Below the pieces are notes generated by a model that was given only the letters and a program-made list of their open reading frames with translations, ran no database searches and had not been told where the DNA came from. From Anthropogastromicrobium sp050944455 (GTDB lineage Bacteria; Bacillota; Clostridia; Lachnospirales; Lachnospiraceae), in NCBI GenBank assembly GCA_050944455.1, contig JBMNRC010000008.1, forward strand, positions 1-64,000: a DNA stretch of 64,000 bases, in the 5' to 3' direction. Each line of letters opens with the position of its first letter. The stretch's first letter is position 1. The translations under genes were made by a program, and so were the position numbers. Positions 35,342 to 43,072 of the stretch are shown piece by piece.

Positions 35342-35475
35342 CCCGGCGCGCCGGCGCGCGGAATCAGCAGCAGGATCCAGCTGTTCGGCGTATCCGTTTC
35401 AGCCCGGCCCGCCGGCACGCGGAATCACCAGTGATGCGTATCGGTTTCGCGGTCCGGGCGGAATCCTGATGCCGG
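35342..35475 (+). repeat. Degenerate repeat array B, period 61 nt
   Basis: Two copies of a ~25-nt element (CCCGGCGCGCCGGC...GCGGAATCA) start at 35342 and 35403, exactly 61 nt apart, matching 23 of 25 bases; the rest of the 61-nt unit is dissimilar. A partial third copy (CCGGGCGGAATC) lies at about 35454-35465. The array lies between the secreted protein and the histidine phosphatase promoter. Confidence 0.7.
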
Positions 35476-35488
35476 ATTCTCCGGATCC

Positions 35489-35497
35489 TGCTATAAT
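35489..35497 (+). promoter_or_regulatory. Extended -10 promoter for the histidine phosphatase gene
   Basis: TGCTATAAT at 35489-35497 is a consensus extended -10; no clear -35. Confidence 0.6.
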
Positions 35498-35586
35498 AGG
35501 CAGTACGGCTGCCTTCCCCGTGCAGGCAAACGGCATCGGGACCGCGGCTGTTCCATTCTGAGATGAACCTGAGAAGGAGGTATTTC

Positions 35587-36360
35587 ATGCGGCTGCTGCT
35601 GATCCGTCATGCCGATCCCGATTATTCTATTGATTCCCTGACCCCGTCCGGCTGGAAGGAAGCCGAAGCGCTGGCCGAATTCTCGCCGAAGCTCCATATT
35701 GATACCTGTTATGTCTCGCCCCTCGGCAGAGCCCGGGACACGGCTTCCCTCACCCTGAAAAAACTGGGAAAGACCGCGGAAACCAGGGACTGGCTTGAGG
35801 AATTCCCCGCTCTGGTTGATGTTGAGAACTCCGAACACCTGAAGGAAGCTTTCAGCACCCAGCATATGACAGCGGACGGGAAGTACGCGAAACGGATCGT
35901 CTGGGATATGTACCCGTCTTACTACGCCGCCCATCCGGAATACTGGGACGAAAAAAAATGGCGGGAAACCGAGGTCGCCCGGATGTCCGACCTGGTTCCG
36001 GTCTACGACAGGGTTGTGTCTTCCTTTGACGGGCTCCTGGCGGAGCATGGATACGAGCGGGACGGCCGCCTGTACCGGGCGGTCAGGCCGAGCCATGAGA
36101 CGGTTGCGCTGTTCTGCCATTTCGGGGTGAGCTGCGCGATGATGTCCCATCTGATGAATGTCTCCCCCTTTGTTCTCTGGCATATGCTGTGCCTGCAGCC
36201 GTCTTCCTTTACCGAACTGATCACGGAGGAGCGCCAGGATGGCAGAGCGGTTTTCCGCGCCCTGCAGATCGGCTCTGTCGCCCACCTTGCGGAAGCCGGC
36301 CTCACGCCTTCCTTCGCGGCGAGATTCTGCGAAACTTTCGCGGACGACACACGGCACTGA
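35587..36360 (+). CDS. Histidine phosphatase family protein
   Basis: The 257-residue protein starts MRLLLIRHADPDY, where RH carries the phospho-histidine, and has a late catalytic His in VALFCHFGVSCAM. This is the phosphoglycerate mutase-like phosphatase superfamily; the substrate is unknown. ATG 35587 with GAAGGAGGT upstream is preferred over 35563, whose first codons contain that ribosome site. Confidence 0.85.
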   Translation: MRLLLIRHADPDYSIDSLTPSGWKEAEALAEFSPKLHIDTCYVSPLGRARDTASLTLKKLGKTAETRDWLEEFPALVDVENSEHLKEAFSTQHMTADGKYAKRIVWDMYPSYYAAHPEYWDEKKWRETEVARMSDLVPVYDRVVSSFDGLLAEHGYERDGRLYRAVRPSHETVALFCHFGVSCAMMSHLMNVSPFVLWHMLCLQPSSFTELITEERQDGRAVFRALQIGSVAHLAEAGLTPSFAARFCETFADDTRH

Positions 36361-36718
36361 ATGTCCCGCCTGCCGTTTCCTGATCAGGGATCTCAGGGAT
36401 CTACCGGGTTTTCCAACAGGACAAAAGGCCAGATCGGCAGAAGATTTTCGGCATGAGGAATGCCCGTGCCGGGTGACCGCGGGAATCCGCCGGACGGGAA
36501 CGGGCCAGAGCCTGTCCCGATTATGGAATTTTTATATTTCAATCCCGTACCGGTCTTTTCTTTCGTGGTATACTGTTAGCCGTATGACTGAAAAGAGAGA
36601 AAGCCGGACTGCGGTTTAACGGCCGGACAGCGCTTCTTGCCAGGGGGGATCACCGCGGGTGGTTTCCCGGAATCCGCGGAGAAAACGGCAGCCGATTCAG
36701 TCCAGAAAGGGGAAAAAA
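36361..36718. other. Intergenic region before the ABC transporter operon
   Basis: It contains a 9-bp tandem repeat (TCAGGGATC twice, 36384-36401), an extended -10 promoter at 36566-36574 and a GC-rich leader with a CCGCGG/CCGCGG hairpin (36653-36658 with 36674-36679). I looked for a cobalamin riboswitch and found none of its conserved boxes. Confidence 0.5.
36566..36574 (+). promoter_or_regulatory. Extended -10 promoter for the ABC transporter operon
   Basis: TGGTATACT at 36566-36574 is an extended -10 (TGnTATACT). The leader to the first ATG is about 138 nt. Confidence 0.55.
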
Positions 36719-37765
36719 ATGAAAAAATTATCTGTCAGGATTTCGGCCGCGGCAGCAGCCGTCATTGTGTGCCTGTGCGGGAATGTTTTCGCGGCAGGCA
36801 GTTCAGACAGCAGTGAGTCGGCGGAGGAAACGGATGCCGAAGAAACCGCTGAAGAAGAAACGCTGGCTGAAAATGAAGTCCTGGATCCTGCGGGAAACAT
36901 CATCGAGCTTCCCGACAATGACGGCCCGATCATTTCCATGGCCCCGTCGAACACCCGCATCCTGATCGATCTGGGCCTGAGCGACAGAATCGGGGCCTGC
37001 GACACCTACTCCGAGATGTACTACGGCGACCAGCTGCCCGAGGATATCCAGACCTTCGACATGATGCAGCCGGACCAGGAGCAGATCGTCGCTATGGATC
37101 CCTATATCGTATTCACTACCGGAATGAGCTACGCCGGCGGGGAAGACGTGTATGCTTCCGTCCGTGAGGCGGGAGTCTGCGTCGCGGATATTCCCACGGC
37201 TTCCTCCATCGCGGAAATCCAGGAGGACATTATTTTCATCGGCGCCTGCACGGGGACAGAGGACGAGGCGGAAGCGATTGTCAGCGATATGCAGGATACG
37301 GTCGACGAGATCATCAGCCTGTCCGAAAACATCGATGAAGACGGCCGCAAGACGGTTCTCCTCGTGACCAGCACGCCTACAGCCGATTATCCGACGATCT
37401 ACGCGGCCGGTTCCGGAACTTACATTGATGAGATCCTGACGGACGTCGGCCTGGTCAATGCCGCTGCCGATGCCGGGGACGCCTGGCCCGCGCTGACCGA
37501 AGAGGCGGCTGCCGCCCTGAACCCGGATATCATCATTTCCATCGATACGTACACGGAGGATGTCGTCGACACCTGGCTTTCCATGGATGGATGGGAGAAT
37601 GTCACCGCTGTTCAGAACGGCGACGTTTATCTGCTGGATTACAGCAATGAGCTGAATCAGCCGAACCAGCATGTGGTGAGCGCCATGGTTGAGATCGCGA
37701 AGGACATTTACCCGGACGTCTATGAAGATCTGGAGGATCCGTTTGCGGAAGAAGACAGCGAGTAA
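36719..37765 (+). CDS. ABC transporter substrate-binding protein (iron-siderophore/cobalamin type)
   Basis: The 348-residue protein has a signal peptide, an acidic Glu-rich spacer, and a TroA/BtuF-like class III binding fold (PIISMAPSNTRILIDLGLSDR, LNPDIIISIDTY). The ligand (Fe chelate, haem or B12) cannot be told. A lipobox is not clear; cleavage after VFA is likely, although the cysteines in VCLCG leave lipidation open. The ATG follows AAAGGGGAAAAAA. The permease start lies inside its end. Confidence 0.85.
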   Translation: MKKLSVRISAAAAAVIVCLCGNVFAAGSSDSSESAEETDAEETAEEETLAENEVLDPAGNIIELPDNDGPIISMAPSNTRILIDLGLSDRIGACDTYSEMYYGDQLPEDIQTFDMMQPDQEQIVAMDPYIVFTTGMSYAGGEDVYASVREAGVCVADIPTASSIAEIQEDIIFIGACTGTEDEAEAIVSDMQDTVDEIISLSENIDEDGRKTVLLVTSTPTADYPTIYAAGSGTYIDEILTDVGLVNAAADAGDAWPALTEEAAAALNPDIIISIDTYTEDVVDTWLSMDGWENVTAVQNGDVYLLDYSNELNQPNQHVVSAMVEIAKDIYPDVYEDLEDPFAEEDSE

Positions 37766-38825
37766 CCGCCGCGGCGGGGCGGCAGGCAGAACGGAAGGCA
37801 GGCGGCGCAGCGGTGCCGCGGTCCTCGCGACAGTCCTGGTTTCCGTTTTTCTTGTGCTTCTCTGCATCGGCATCGGGAGCGTGCCAGTCAGCCTGACTGA
37901 CATGCTCTCTGTTTTTATCAGCAGGATATCGGGAGCGGCGCTGCCCGCTTCCGTCAGCGGGCAGACGGAGTCCATTTTCTGGAACATCCGGCTGCCGAGA
38001 GTCCTCACGGCATTTCTTGCCGGAGGCGCCCTGTCGGTTTCCGGTGCGATCATCCAGGCGGTTCTGCAGAATCCGCTCGCGTCCTCCTACACGCTCGGCG
38101 TGTCGAGCGGAGCGTCCCTCGGCGCCGCCCTGGTGATCGCCTTTGACTGGACGCTGCCGCTGTTCGGGAATTTCACGCTCCCGGTCATGGGTTTTTCGCT
38201 GGGCCTCGCGACGGTGCTTTCCGTCCTTGCCATCGCCTCAGCGGTAGACCGCAGCCTTCACACGCAGACGGTCATCCTGATCGGAATGGTCGTCTCCCTG
38301 TTCGTCAACGCGATGATGACTCTGGTCAGCACCTTTGCCAGCAGCCACGCCCAGCAGCTCCTGATCTGGACCATGGGATCCTTCAACGCGAAGCGGTGGT
38401 ACCATGTGAAGATCATGGCGCCGGTGTGCATCGCGGGAACAGCCGCTGCGGCGATGTTCGCCCGCCCGCTTGACGTGATGTCTTTCGGCGACGAGCAGGC
38501 TTACTCCATCGGCGTCAGCGTAAAGAGGGACAAGAAACTGCTTCTGATTCTCGCGGCTCTGATGACCGGCGTTTCGGTGTGCTTCACGGGAACCATCGGA
38601 TTCATCGACCTGGTGACGCCGCATGTCGTGCGAAAGATTTTCGGCGCGTCGCATAAGCTTGTCATTCCGATGTCCTTCGTTCTCGGCGGCGCTTTCATGG
38701 CCGTCTGCGACATGATTTCGAGAACGATTCTTTCGCCGAGGGAAATCCCGGTCGGCGCCGTCACCGCGCTTGTGGGGGCTCCGTTCTTTGTCGCCCTGTA
38801 TCTGCGCGGAAGAAGAAATACCTGA
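37743..38825 (+). CDS. FecCD-family ABC transporter permease
   Basis: The protein (360 residues if started at TTG 37743) has nine to ten membrane helices and family motifs RLPRVLTAFLAGGALSVSGAIIQ, NPLASSYTLGVSSGASLGAAL and a late GTIGFIDLVTPH. The TTG has GGAGG six bases upstream and overlaps the binding-protein gene by 23 bases. ATG 37722 in frame is an alternative. Confidence 0.88.
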   Translation: MRKKTASNRRGGAAGRTEGRRRSGAAVLATVLVSVFLVLLCIGIGSVPVSLTDMLSVFISRISGAALPASVSGQTESIFWNIRLPRVLTAFLAGGALSVSGAIIQAVLQNPLASSYTLGVSSGASLGAALVIAFDWTLPLFGNFTLPVMGFSLGLATVLSVLAIASAVDRSLHTQTVILIGMVVSLFVNAMMTLVSTFASSHAQQLLIWTMGSFNAKRWYHVKIMAPVCIAGTAAAAMFARPLDVMSFGDEQAYSIGVSVKRDKKLLLILAALMTGVSVCFTGTIGFIDLVTPHVVRKIFGASHKLVIPMSFVLGGAFMAVCDMISRTILSPREIPVGAVTALVGAPFFVALYLRGRRNT

Positions 38826-38967
38826 AACCGGAAACAGAAACGGAGACCACCGCAAACCAGGGATGCCGCGGCCGGCGGCTTCTGAAACCGGACGCGGAAA
38901 GCAGCGGCAGCTGAAGCACCGCCAGCCGTCATTGTCACTGCCGAAAGGAAAACGAAGAGCCGCGGAT

Positions 38968-38992
38968 CTTTCTGATCCTGAAGTTCAGAAAG
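38968..38992 (+). promoter_or_regulatory. Hairpin next to the ATPase ribosome site
   Basis: CTTTCTGA (38968-38975) pairs with TCAGAAAG (38985-38992); GGAGG begins two bases later at 38995. It lies in the 183-nt gap between permease and ATPase and may tune translation of the latter. Confidence 0.35.
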
Positions 38993-39008
38993 CGGAGGAA
39001 ATGAACCG

Positions 39009-39911
39009 ATGAACAAACTTCAGACAGCCGTAAACCGGAATCCCGGCGATTCCGGCCGTGAAGCGGAGACACTTCTGAAGCCCGCCGTGGAATGCCGGAA
39101 TCTTTCCGCCGGCTACCGGAAGCCGGTCAGGGAAGGAACGCGCATTCTGCATGACCTTACCTTCACGGTGAGGGAAGGGGAGTCGGCCGCGCTTCTGGGG
39201 CAGAACGGCTGCGGAAAAACCACGCTTCTGCGGACGCTGACGGGACTCCTGCCATACCGGGGTGAAATCCGTCTGTGCGGGGAAAATCTTTCCGGTCTGA
39301 ACCGCAGGGGAATCGCGGAGCGGACCGCTATGCTGACCCAGTTTTCGGAAGTGTATTTTTCCTACACGATCCGGGAAACCGTGGAGATGGGGCGGTACAT
39401 CCGCGGGACGCGCTCGGCGTATGACAGGGAAAAAATCGACGAATGCCTGGAAATGACGGGACTGGCGGATCTGCAGAACAGACAGATCAGCGGGCTGTCC
39501 GGCGGACAGCTTCAGCGGGTTTTCCTGGCCAGGACTCTCGCGCAGGAGACGCCGGTGATTTTTCTGGACGAGCCGATGAACCATCTGGATCTGAAATACC
39601 AGATCCGGCTGAGGGAGTACCTCGCGAAATGGTCGGAGGGCAGCACCGCGCTTCCCGGCGGGCAGGTCTACCGCAACACCCTGATCGGCGTCTACCATGA
39701 CGTCACCATGGCGGCGGAGATGGCGGATCACCTGATTTTTCTGAAGAACGGGAGAATTGCGGCGGAAGGCGGCCGGGACGAGGTTTTCCGGCGGGATATC
39801 CTGGAGAGCGTGTACGATGTCGACGTGGCTTCGCACCTGCACAGGGAGCAGGAGATCCAGAACCGTTTTCTGTTCGGCGGCGGGAAAACGCGGAAGGAAC
39901 CTGAGCTTTAG
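39009..39911 (+). CDS. ABC transporter ATP-binding protein (FecE/BtuD-like)
   Basis: The 300-residue ATPase has Walker A LLGQNGCGKTTLL, Q-loop LTQFSEV, signature LSGGQLQRV, Walker B VIFLDEP and the H-loop His in GVYHDVTMA. Compared with family members there is an extra stretch of about ten residues (STALPGGQVYRN) between the D-loop and the H-loop. It energises the uptake system above. The 48-nt repeat array C begins eight bases after its stop. Confidence 0.9.
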   Translation: MNKLQTAVNRNPGDSGREAETLLKPAVECRNLSAGYRKPVREGTRILHDLTFTVREGESAALLGQNGCGKTTLLRTLTGLLPYRGEIRLCGENLSGLNRRGIAERTAMLTQFSEVYFSYTIRETVEMGRYIRGTRSAYDREKIDECLEMTGLADLQNRQISGLSGGQLQRVFLARTLAQETPVIFLDEPMNHLDLKYQIRLREYLAKWSEGSTALPGGQVYRNTLIGVYHDVTMAAEMADHLIFLKNGRIAAEGGRDEVFRRDILESVYDVDVASHLHREQEIQNRFLFGGGKTRKEPEL

Positions 39912-39918
39912 CCGGGGA

Positions 39919-40053
39919 AACCGGACAGGAGAGAGACCTGCCGGCGGTGCCGCGCAAAGGTGGAAGAACCGGACAGGAGAGAGACCTGCCGGCCGTGCCG
40001 CGCAAAGGTGGAAGAACCGGACAGGAGAGAGACCTGCCGGCCGTGCTGTACAA
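39919..40053 (+). repeat. Tandem repeat array C, 48-nt units
   Basis: Units start at 39919, 39967 and 40015, with no spacer; units 1 and 2 differ at one base and unit 3 is cut after about 39 nt. Each unit can form a hairpin, CCGGaCAGG with CCTGCCGG around AGAGAGA. It sits between the ATPase stop and a long terminator. Confidence 0.9.
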
Positions 40054-40097
40054 AGAAATCCCCGGGAGCAGACTCAGCTCTGCTCCCGGGGATTTCT
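40054..40097. terminator. Bidirectional terminator between convergent genes
   Basis: A perfect 19-bp stem (40054-40072 with 40079-40097) and a 6-nt loop, with A-rich and T-rich ends, lies between the ATPase (+) and the zinc-ribbon gene (-). T-tracts are short on both sides. Confidence 0.75.
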
Positions 40098-40119
40098 GCA
40101 ACTGTTCAGTTTTCGTGAT

Positions 40120-40383
40120 TTATGGATTCTGCCGGGGCGGATCCCCGGATTCCGCGGGTCCTTCATTTTCCTTTCCGCTGTCCGGCGCGGAGGCGCAGAA
40201 CAGGGTACAGCCCTGGCTCCGGAAATATTCGATCTTATCCCTGAGGAAAGATTCTGAAATTCCCAGATGCTTTGCCAGACAGGGAATGCAGTAAAATTCG
40301 GACGCTCCGCGGCTGATGAATTTTCTGGTTGCCCCGATGTCGTCCGGCTCCAGTTTCCGGCCGCAGGCCGCGCAGCGGCTCAT
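40120..40383 (-). CDS. Small zinc-ribbon protein of unknown function
   Basis: The 87-residue protein has two CxxC pairs (MSRCAACGRKL and YCIPCLAKHLG) suited to one zinc, then a helical segment (SESFLRDKIEYFRSQGC). Similar short proteins are seen in Lachnospiraceae without a known role. Its ATG overlaps the stop of the alpha-galactosidase gene (ATGA), so the pair is translationally coupled. Confidence 0.75.
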   Translation of the reverse strand: MSRCAACGRKLEPDDIGATRKFISRGASEFYCIPCLAKHLGISESFLRDKIEYFRSQGCTLFCASAPDSGKENEGPAESGDPPRQNP

Positions 40384-41519
40384 AGGTCGACGACGTCCGC
40401 GGTGAACACTCCGCAGTCATAAGGTTCCATCGTCCAGTGGAACGTGCCGTTGTCCACGGAGTAATCCTTCCCGTCCCAGACATTGTGAAGGCGGAGCGTT
40501 TTTCCGCAGCTTACCGGAAGGCCGACTTCATCCATGTTCAGGTGCGCGGACGCTTTCTGGTCGCTGAGATTGAAGAAGCCGACAGCCAGCTTTCCGCCGG
40601 CCAGGTGTCTCACGTAAACCAGGACCTCGCCGTTCTTCGGATACCCGAAATCCTCGTGGACCCGGTACGGCTGCCTGGCCGCGGGATCCTGGTCAATGGC
40701 GATCATCCTGTCATTCATCAGGATGTTCTTCGTGGCCTCGTCCATGTTCCGGACATCGCAGCCGATCATCAGCGGGGAGGAGAGGAACGCCCACAGGGAA
40801 TAATGAGTTCTGTACTGGACGTCCGTGCAGCCGCCCAGTCCGACGTTCCCGGCCCCATGCATGCCGACAATCAGCATGTCCATATCGTTGAAGCAGCCGA
40901 CGCCGTTGTAGGGATGCAGTTTTTCCTGTTGAAGGGCGAGATCTTTCACGGAGTTCCAGGTGTCGAAAATGTCGCCGGTGGAACGCCACATGGACGCTCC
41001 GGTGGATTTGATCCATTCGTGCGTCTCATCGGATCCCCAGCTGCAGGCGGAAAACAGGATGTCCCTGCCGCAGTTTTCCAGGGCAAGCCCCATGCGGCGG
41101 TACAGGTATCTGCCGGGGATAATCGGGCTGTGATAGCAGTAGTCGTATTTGAGGAAATCGACGCCCCAGGACGCGAAGGTCTGCGCGTCGACGAACTCAT
41201 GTTCGTAGCTGCCCGGATACCCTCCGCAGGTCAGGTTGCCGGCGCAGGAATACATTCCGAATTTCAGACCTTTGGAATGGACATAGTCGGCCACGGCCTT
41301 CATGCCGTGCGGGAATTTCTCGTGGTCCGGAACCAGACGGCCGTTTTCGTCCCGGGTCTTTTCAGACCAGCAGTCGTCGATGACCAGATATTCGTAGCCG
41401 TGTTTCAGAAGGCCGGTATCGACAAGCGCGTCCGCGGTCTCAAAAATCAGCTTTTCATTGATGTTGCTGCCGAAGGTGTTCCAGGAATTCCATCCCATCG
41501 CAGGTGTCAGTCTGAGCAT
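40380..41519 (-). CDS. Alpha-galactosidase-like glycoside hydrolase, family GH27
   Basis: The 379-residue protein has the GH27 N-terminal MGWNSWNTFG, YLVIDDCW, the nucleophile D126 in FLKYDYC and the acid/base D183 in RSTGDIFDTW, followed by a C-terminal beta domain. No signal peptide, so it acts on imported oligosaccharides. AGGAGGAG precedes the ATG. It ends coupled to the zinc-ribbon gene. Confidence 0.92.
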   Translation of the reverse strand: MLRLTPAMGWNSWNTFGSNINEKLIFETADALVDTGLLKHGYEYLVIDDCWSEKTRDENGRLVPDHEKFPHGMKAVADYVHSKGLKFGMYSCAGNLTCGGYPGSYEHEFVDAQTFASWGVDFLKYDYCYHSPIIPGRYLYRRMGLALENCGRDILFSACSWGSDETHEWIKSTGASMWRSTGDIFDTWNSVKDLALQQEKLHPYNGVGCFNDMDMLIVGMHGAGNVGLGGCTDVQYRTHYSLWAFLSSPLMIGCDVRNMDEATKNILMNDRMIAIDQDPAARQPYRVHEDFGYPKNGEVLVYVRHLAGGKLAVGFFNLSDQKASAHLNMDEVGLPVSCGKTLRLHNVWDGKDYSVDNGTFHWTMEPYDCGVFTADVVDL

Positions 41520-41633
41520 TTTTTCTCCTCCTCGTGTTTACGGACTGTGTTCCCGGTTCCGCTGCTCCGTCAGGGCTGAAACCCGTATTCCGGGCAGGGC
41601 CTGAGGGCAGCGGTACCGGACTCTCCGGCATTC

Positions 41634-41642
41634 ATTCTAGCA
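41634..41642 (-). promoter_or_regulatory. Extended -10 promoter for the GH27 gene
   Basis: On the minus strand TGCTAGAAT (41642 to 41634) is an extended -10; the -35 region is poor. The leader is about 110 nt. Confidence 0.45.
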
Positions 41643-41744
41643 TAATTGCCTGATGCCGGCTATCGGTTTTTCCAGGTTCAGACAGCTTCTGAAAGAACAG
41701 TCTGCCAGGCGGGCCCGGTACACGGAAAATCGCGTTCCGCCAGG

Positions 41745-42548
41745 TCAGACAGCTTTGGGAGGAAGGCTGCTGTTTTCCCGGATCCTCCGGTCCATATAGG
41801 CAGATACCTTCTGACGGATGACCTGCATTCTGCGCCGGGTTTCCGCATTCCTGCTCTGGAAACCGAGAACACGGGCCAGATATCCCTGGTCCTTCATCAG
41901 CCTGACGCTCTCCGGCCAGACGAGGCCGAACACGAAGCTGATCTGGCCGATGATCAGGTCGATCCCCGGCCTGACGTTCGTCCGGTCAACGTTTCTCTCG
42001 TGGAGAATATCGTCAAAAACAGCGTCGGAGACGGCGCTGTCCGTGAAAGCCTCCTCCGGAAGATCATAGATTTCGGTCCGGGGCAGCTCCGCGTTGACGC
42101 GCACAATATCGATCTTGTCCGCGTCCCGGAGGATGGTGCAGAAAACATATTCCCGTTCCGTCATCTCCGGGAGGGAAAGAACGTTGTGAAGCCGCACCGC
42201 CTTTTCCATCAGGCTGTTTTCGCTGCTGTCCGTGACAAAATCTGCGATCAGCCCCTGGCGGAACAGCAGGTCCGCGGAGAGAGCGGCGTGATTGACGCTG
42301 ACCTTATCCTGAAAAGTGCCGAAACGGCGGAGCTGCTCGAAACGGCCGATATCATGGAGTATCCCGAGCAGCCACGCGAGATCGCAGTCGTCCCCGGGCA
42401 GGGAAAGACTCTGCGCGATGCGGTCCGAGAGCTCCGCCACGCGGAAGGTATGGTCGTATTTGAGCCTGATTTTCAGGTCGGAAAGATCGTACTGTTCCGC
42501 ATATCTGCTGAAAGCTTCCGCTGTTTTTTTTCTGTCGATTTTCATCAT
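41745..42548 (-). CDS. HD-domain phosphohydrolase
   Basis: The 267-residue protein has the HD metal motif: the early DHTFRVAELS, LLGILHDIGRFEQ and a later RDADKIDIV. Such proteins hydrolyse nucleotides or related phosphates; the substrate is unknown. The start is the ATG pair at 42548/42545 behind GGGGGAGA; an upstream in-frame ATG at 42584 lacks a site. It is divergent from the polymerase-like gene. Confidence 0.85.
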   Translation of the reverse strand: MMKIDRKKTAEAFSRYAEQYDLSDLKIRLKYDHTFRVAELSDRIAQSLSLPGDDCDLAWLLGILHDIGRFEQLRRFGTFQDKVSVNHAALSADLLFRQGLIADFVTDSSENSLMEKAVRLHNVLSLPEMTEREYVFCTILRDADKIDIVRVNAELPRTEIYDLPEEAFTDSAVSDAVFDDILHERNVDRTNVRPGIDLIIGQISFVFGLVWPESVRLMKDQGYLARVLGFQSRNAETRRRMQVIRQKVSAYMDRRIRENSSLPPKAV

Positions 42549-42712
42549 TCTCCCCCTGTCCGGCAGAGCCGGAATTTCATCCATCCGCCAGCTCCAAAAA
42601 CGTCAGCCGCCGGATGCTTCATCGGTGACAGCCCTAATCTTACCGCTTGCGCCGCGCGATGTCACCGCCTGAAAGGGTTCTTTCTGTTTCCTCCCGCGGG
42701 AAACGGACCGGA

Positions 42713-42855
42713 AGTATCCTTTCTCCCGGGGATCTCAGGATCTGCTGCGGATCAACAGTATCCTGTTCTGCCGGGGATCTCAGGATCTGCTGCCGAAACA
42801 GGACTGCCGCGGACCGGCAGTATCCCATTCTCCCGGGGACCTCAGGCCGCTTTTG
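42713..42855 (+). repeat. Degenerate repeat array D, spacing 44 and 62 nt
   Basis: Copies beginning AGTATCC start at 42713, 42757 and 42819 and share CTCCCGGGGATCTCAGG and following ATCTGCTG (copies 1 and 2). Copies 1 and 3 are also preceded by GGACCGG. The 44-nt step looks like a 62-nt unit with an 18-nt deletion. The last copy ends at the polymerase promoter. Confidence 0.75.
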
Positions 42856-42864
42856 TGCTACAAT
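42856..42864 (+). promoter_or_regulatory. Extended -10 promoter for the family-B polymerase gene
   Basis: TGCTACAAT at 42856-42864 is an extended -10 (TGnTACAAT). It gives a leader of about 200 nt (42871-43072) with several GC-rich inverted repeats (for example CCGGCAG/CTGCCGG at 42929-42943) and two copies of a T4-5 sCGCGG/TGCGG motif 42-43 nt apart. Confidence 0.5.
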
Positions 42865-43072
42865 AATCTGCAGATCATGCTGAATGACCGCCGGGGCGTC
42901 TGTGCTCGTGGCTTTATGGAAGACCCGGCCGGCAGCACTGCCGGATGATCCGCGTCCGGTTTTTGCGGCAGGTCCCGGCCGGCGGGATAGTCGGCGGCCC
43001 GTTTTCGCGGTAAGCAGGCACGCTGCCGGGGCATCCGTATTCCGGCTGTATCGTGAGAGGAGGACAAGCACA

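Noticed and set aside
35251..35469. 72-residue frame over repeat B
   Set aside because: Coincides with the repeat array and has no supporting signal.
36580..36718. Cobalamin riboswitch before the Fe/B12-type transporter
   Set aside because: None of the conserved B12-box segments is present.
42884..43072. N-terminal extension of the polymerase-like protein
   Set aside because: In frame but made of repeat-derived Arg/Ala/Pro-rich sequence; GTG 43073 has a far better ribosome site and the Exo I motif follows directly.
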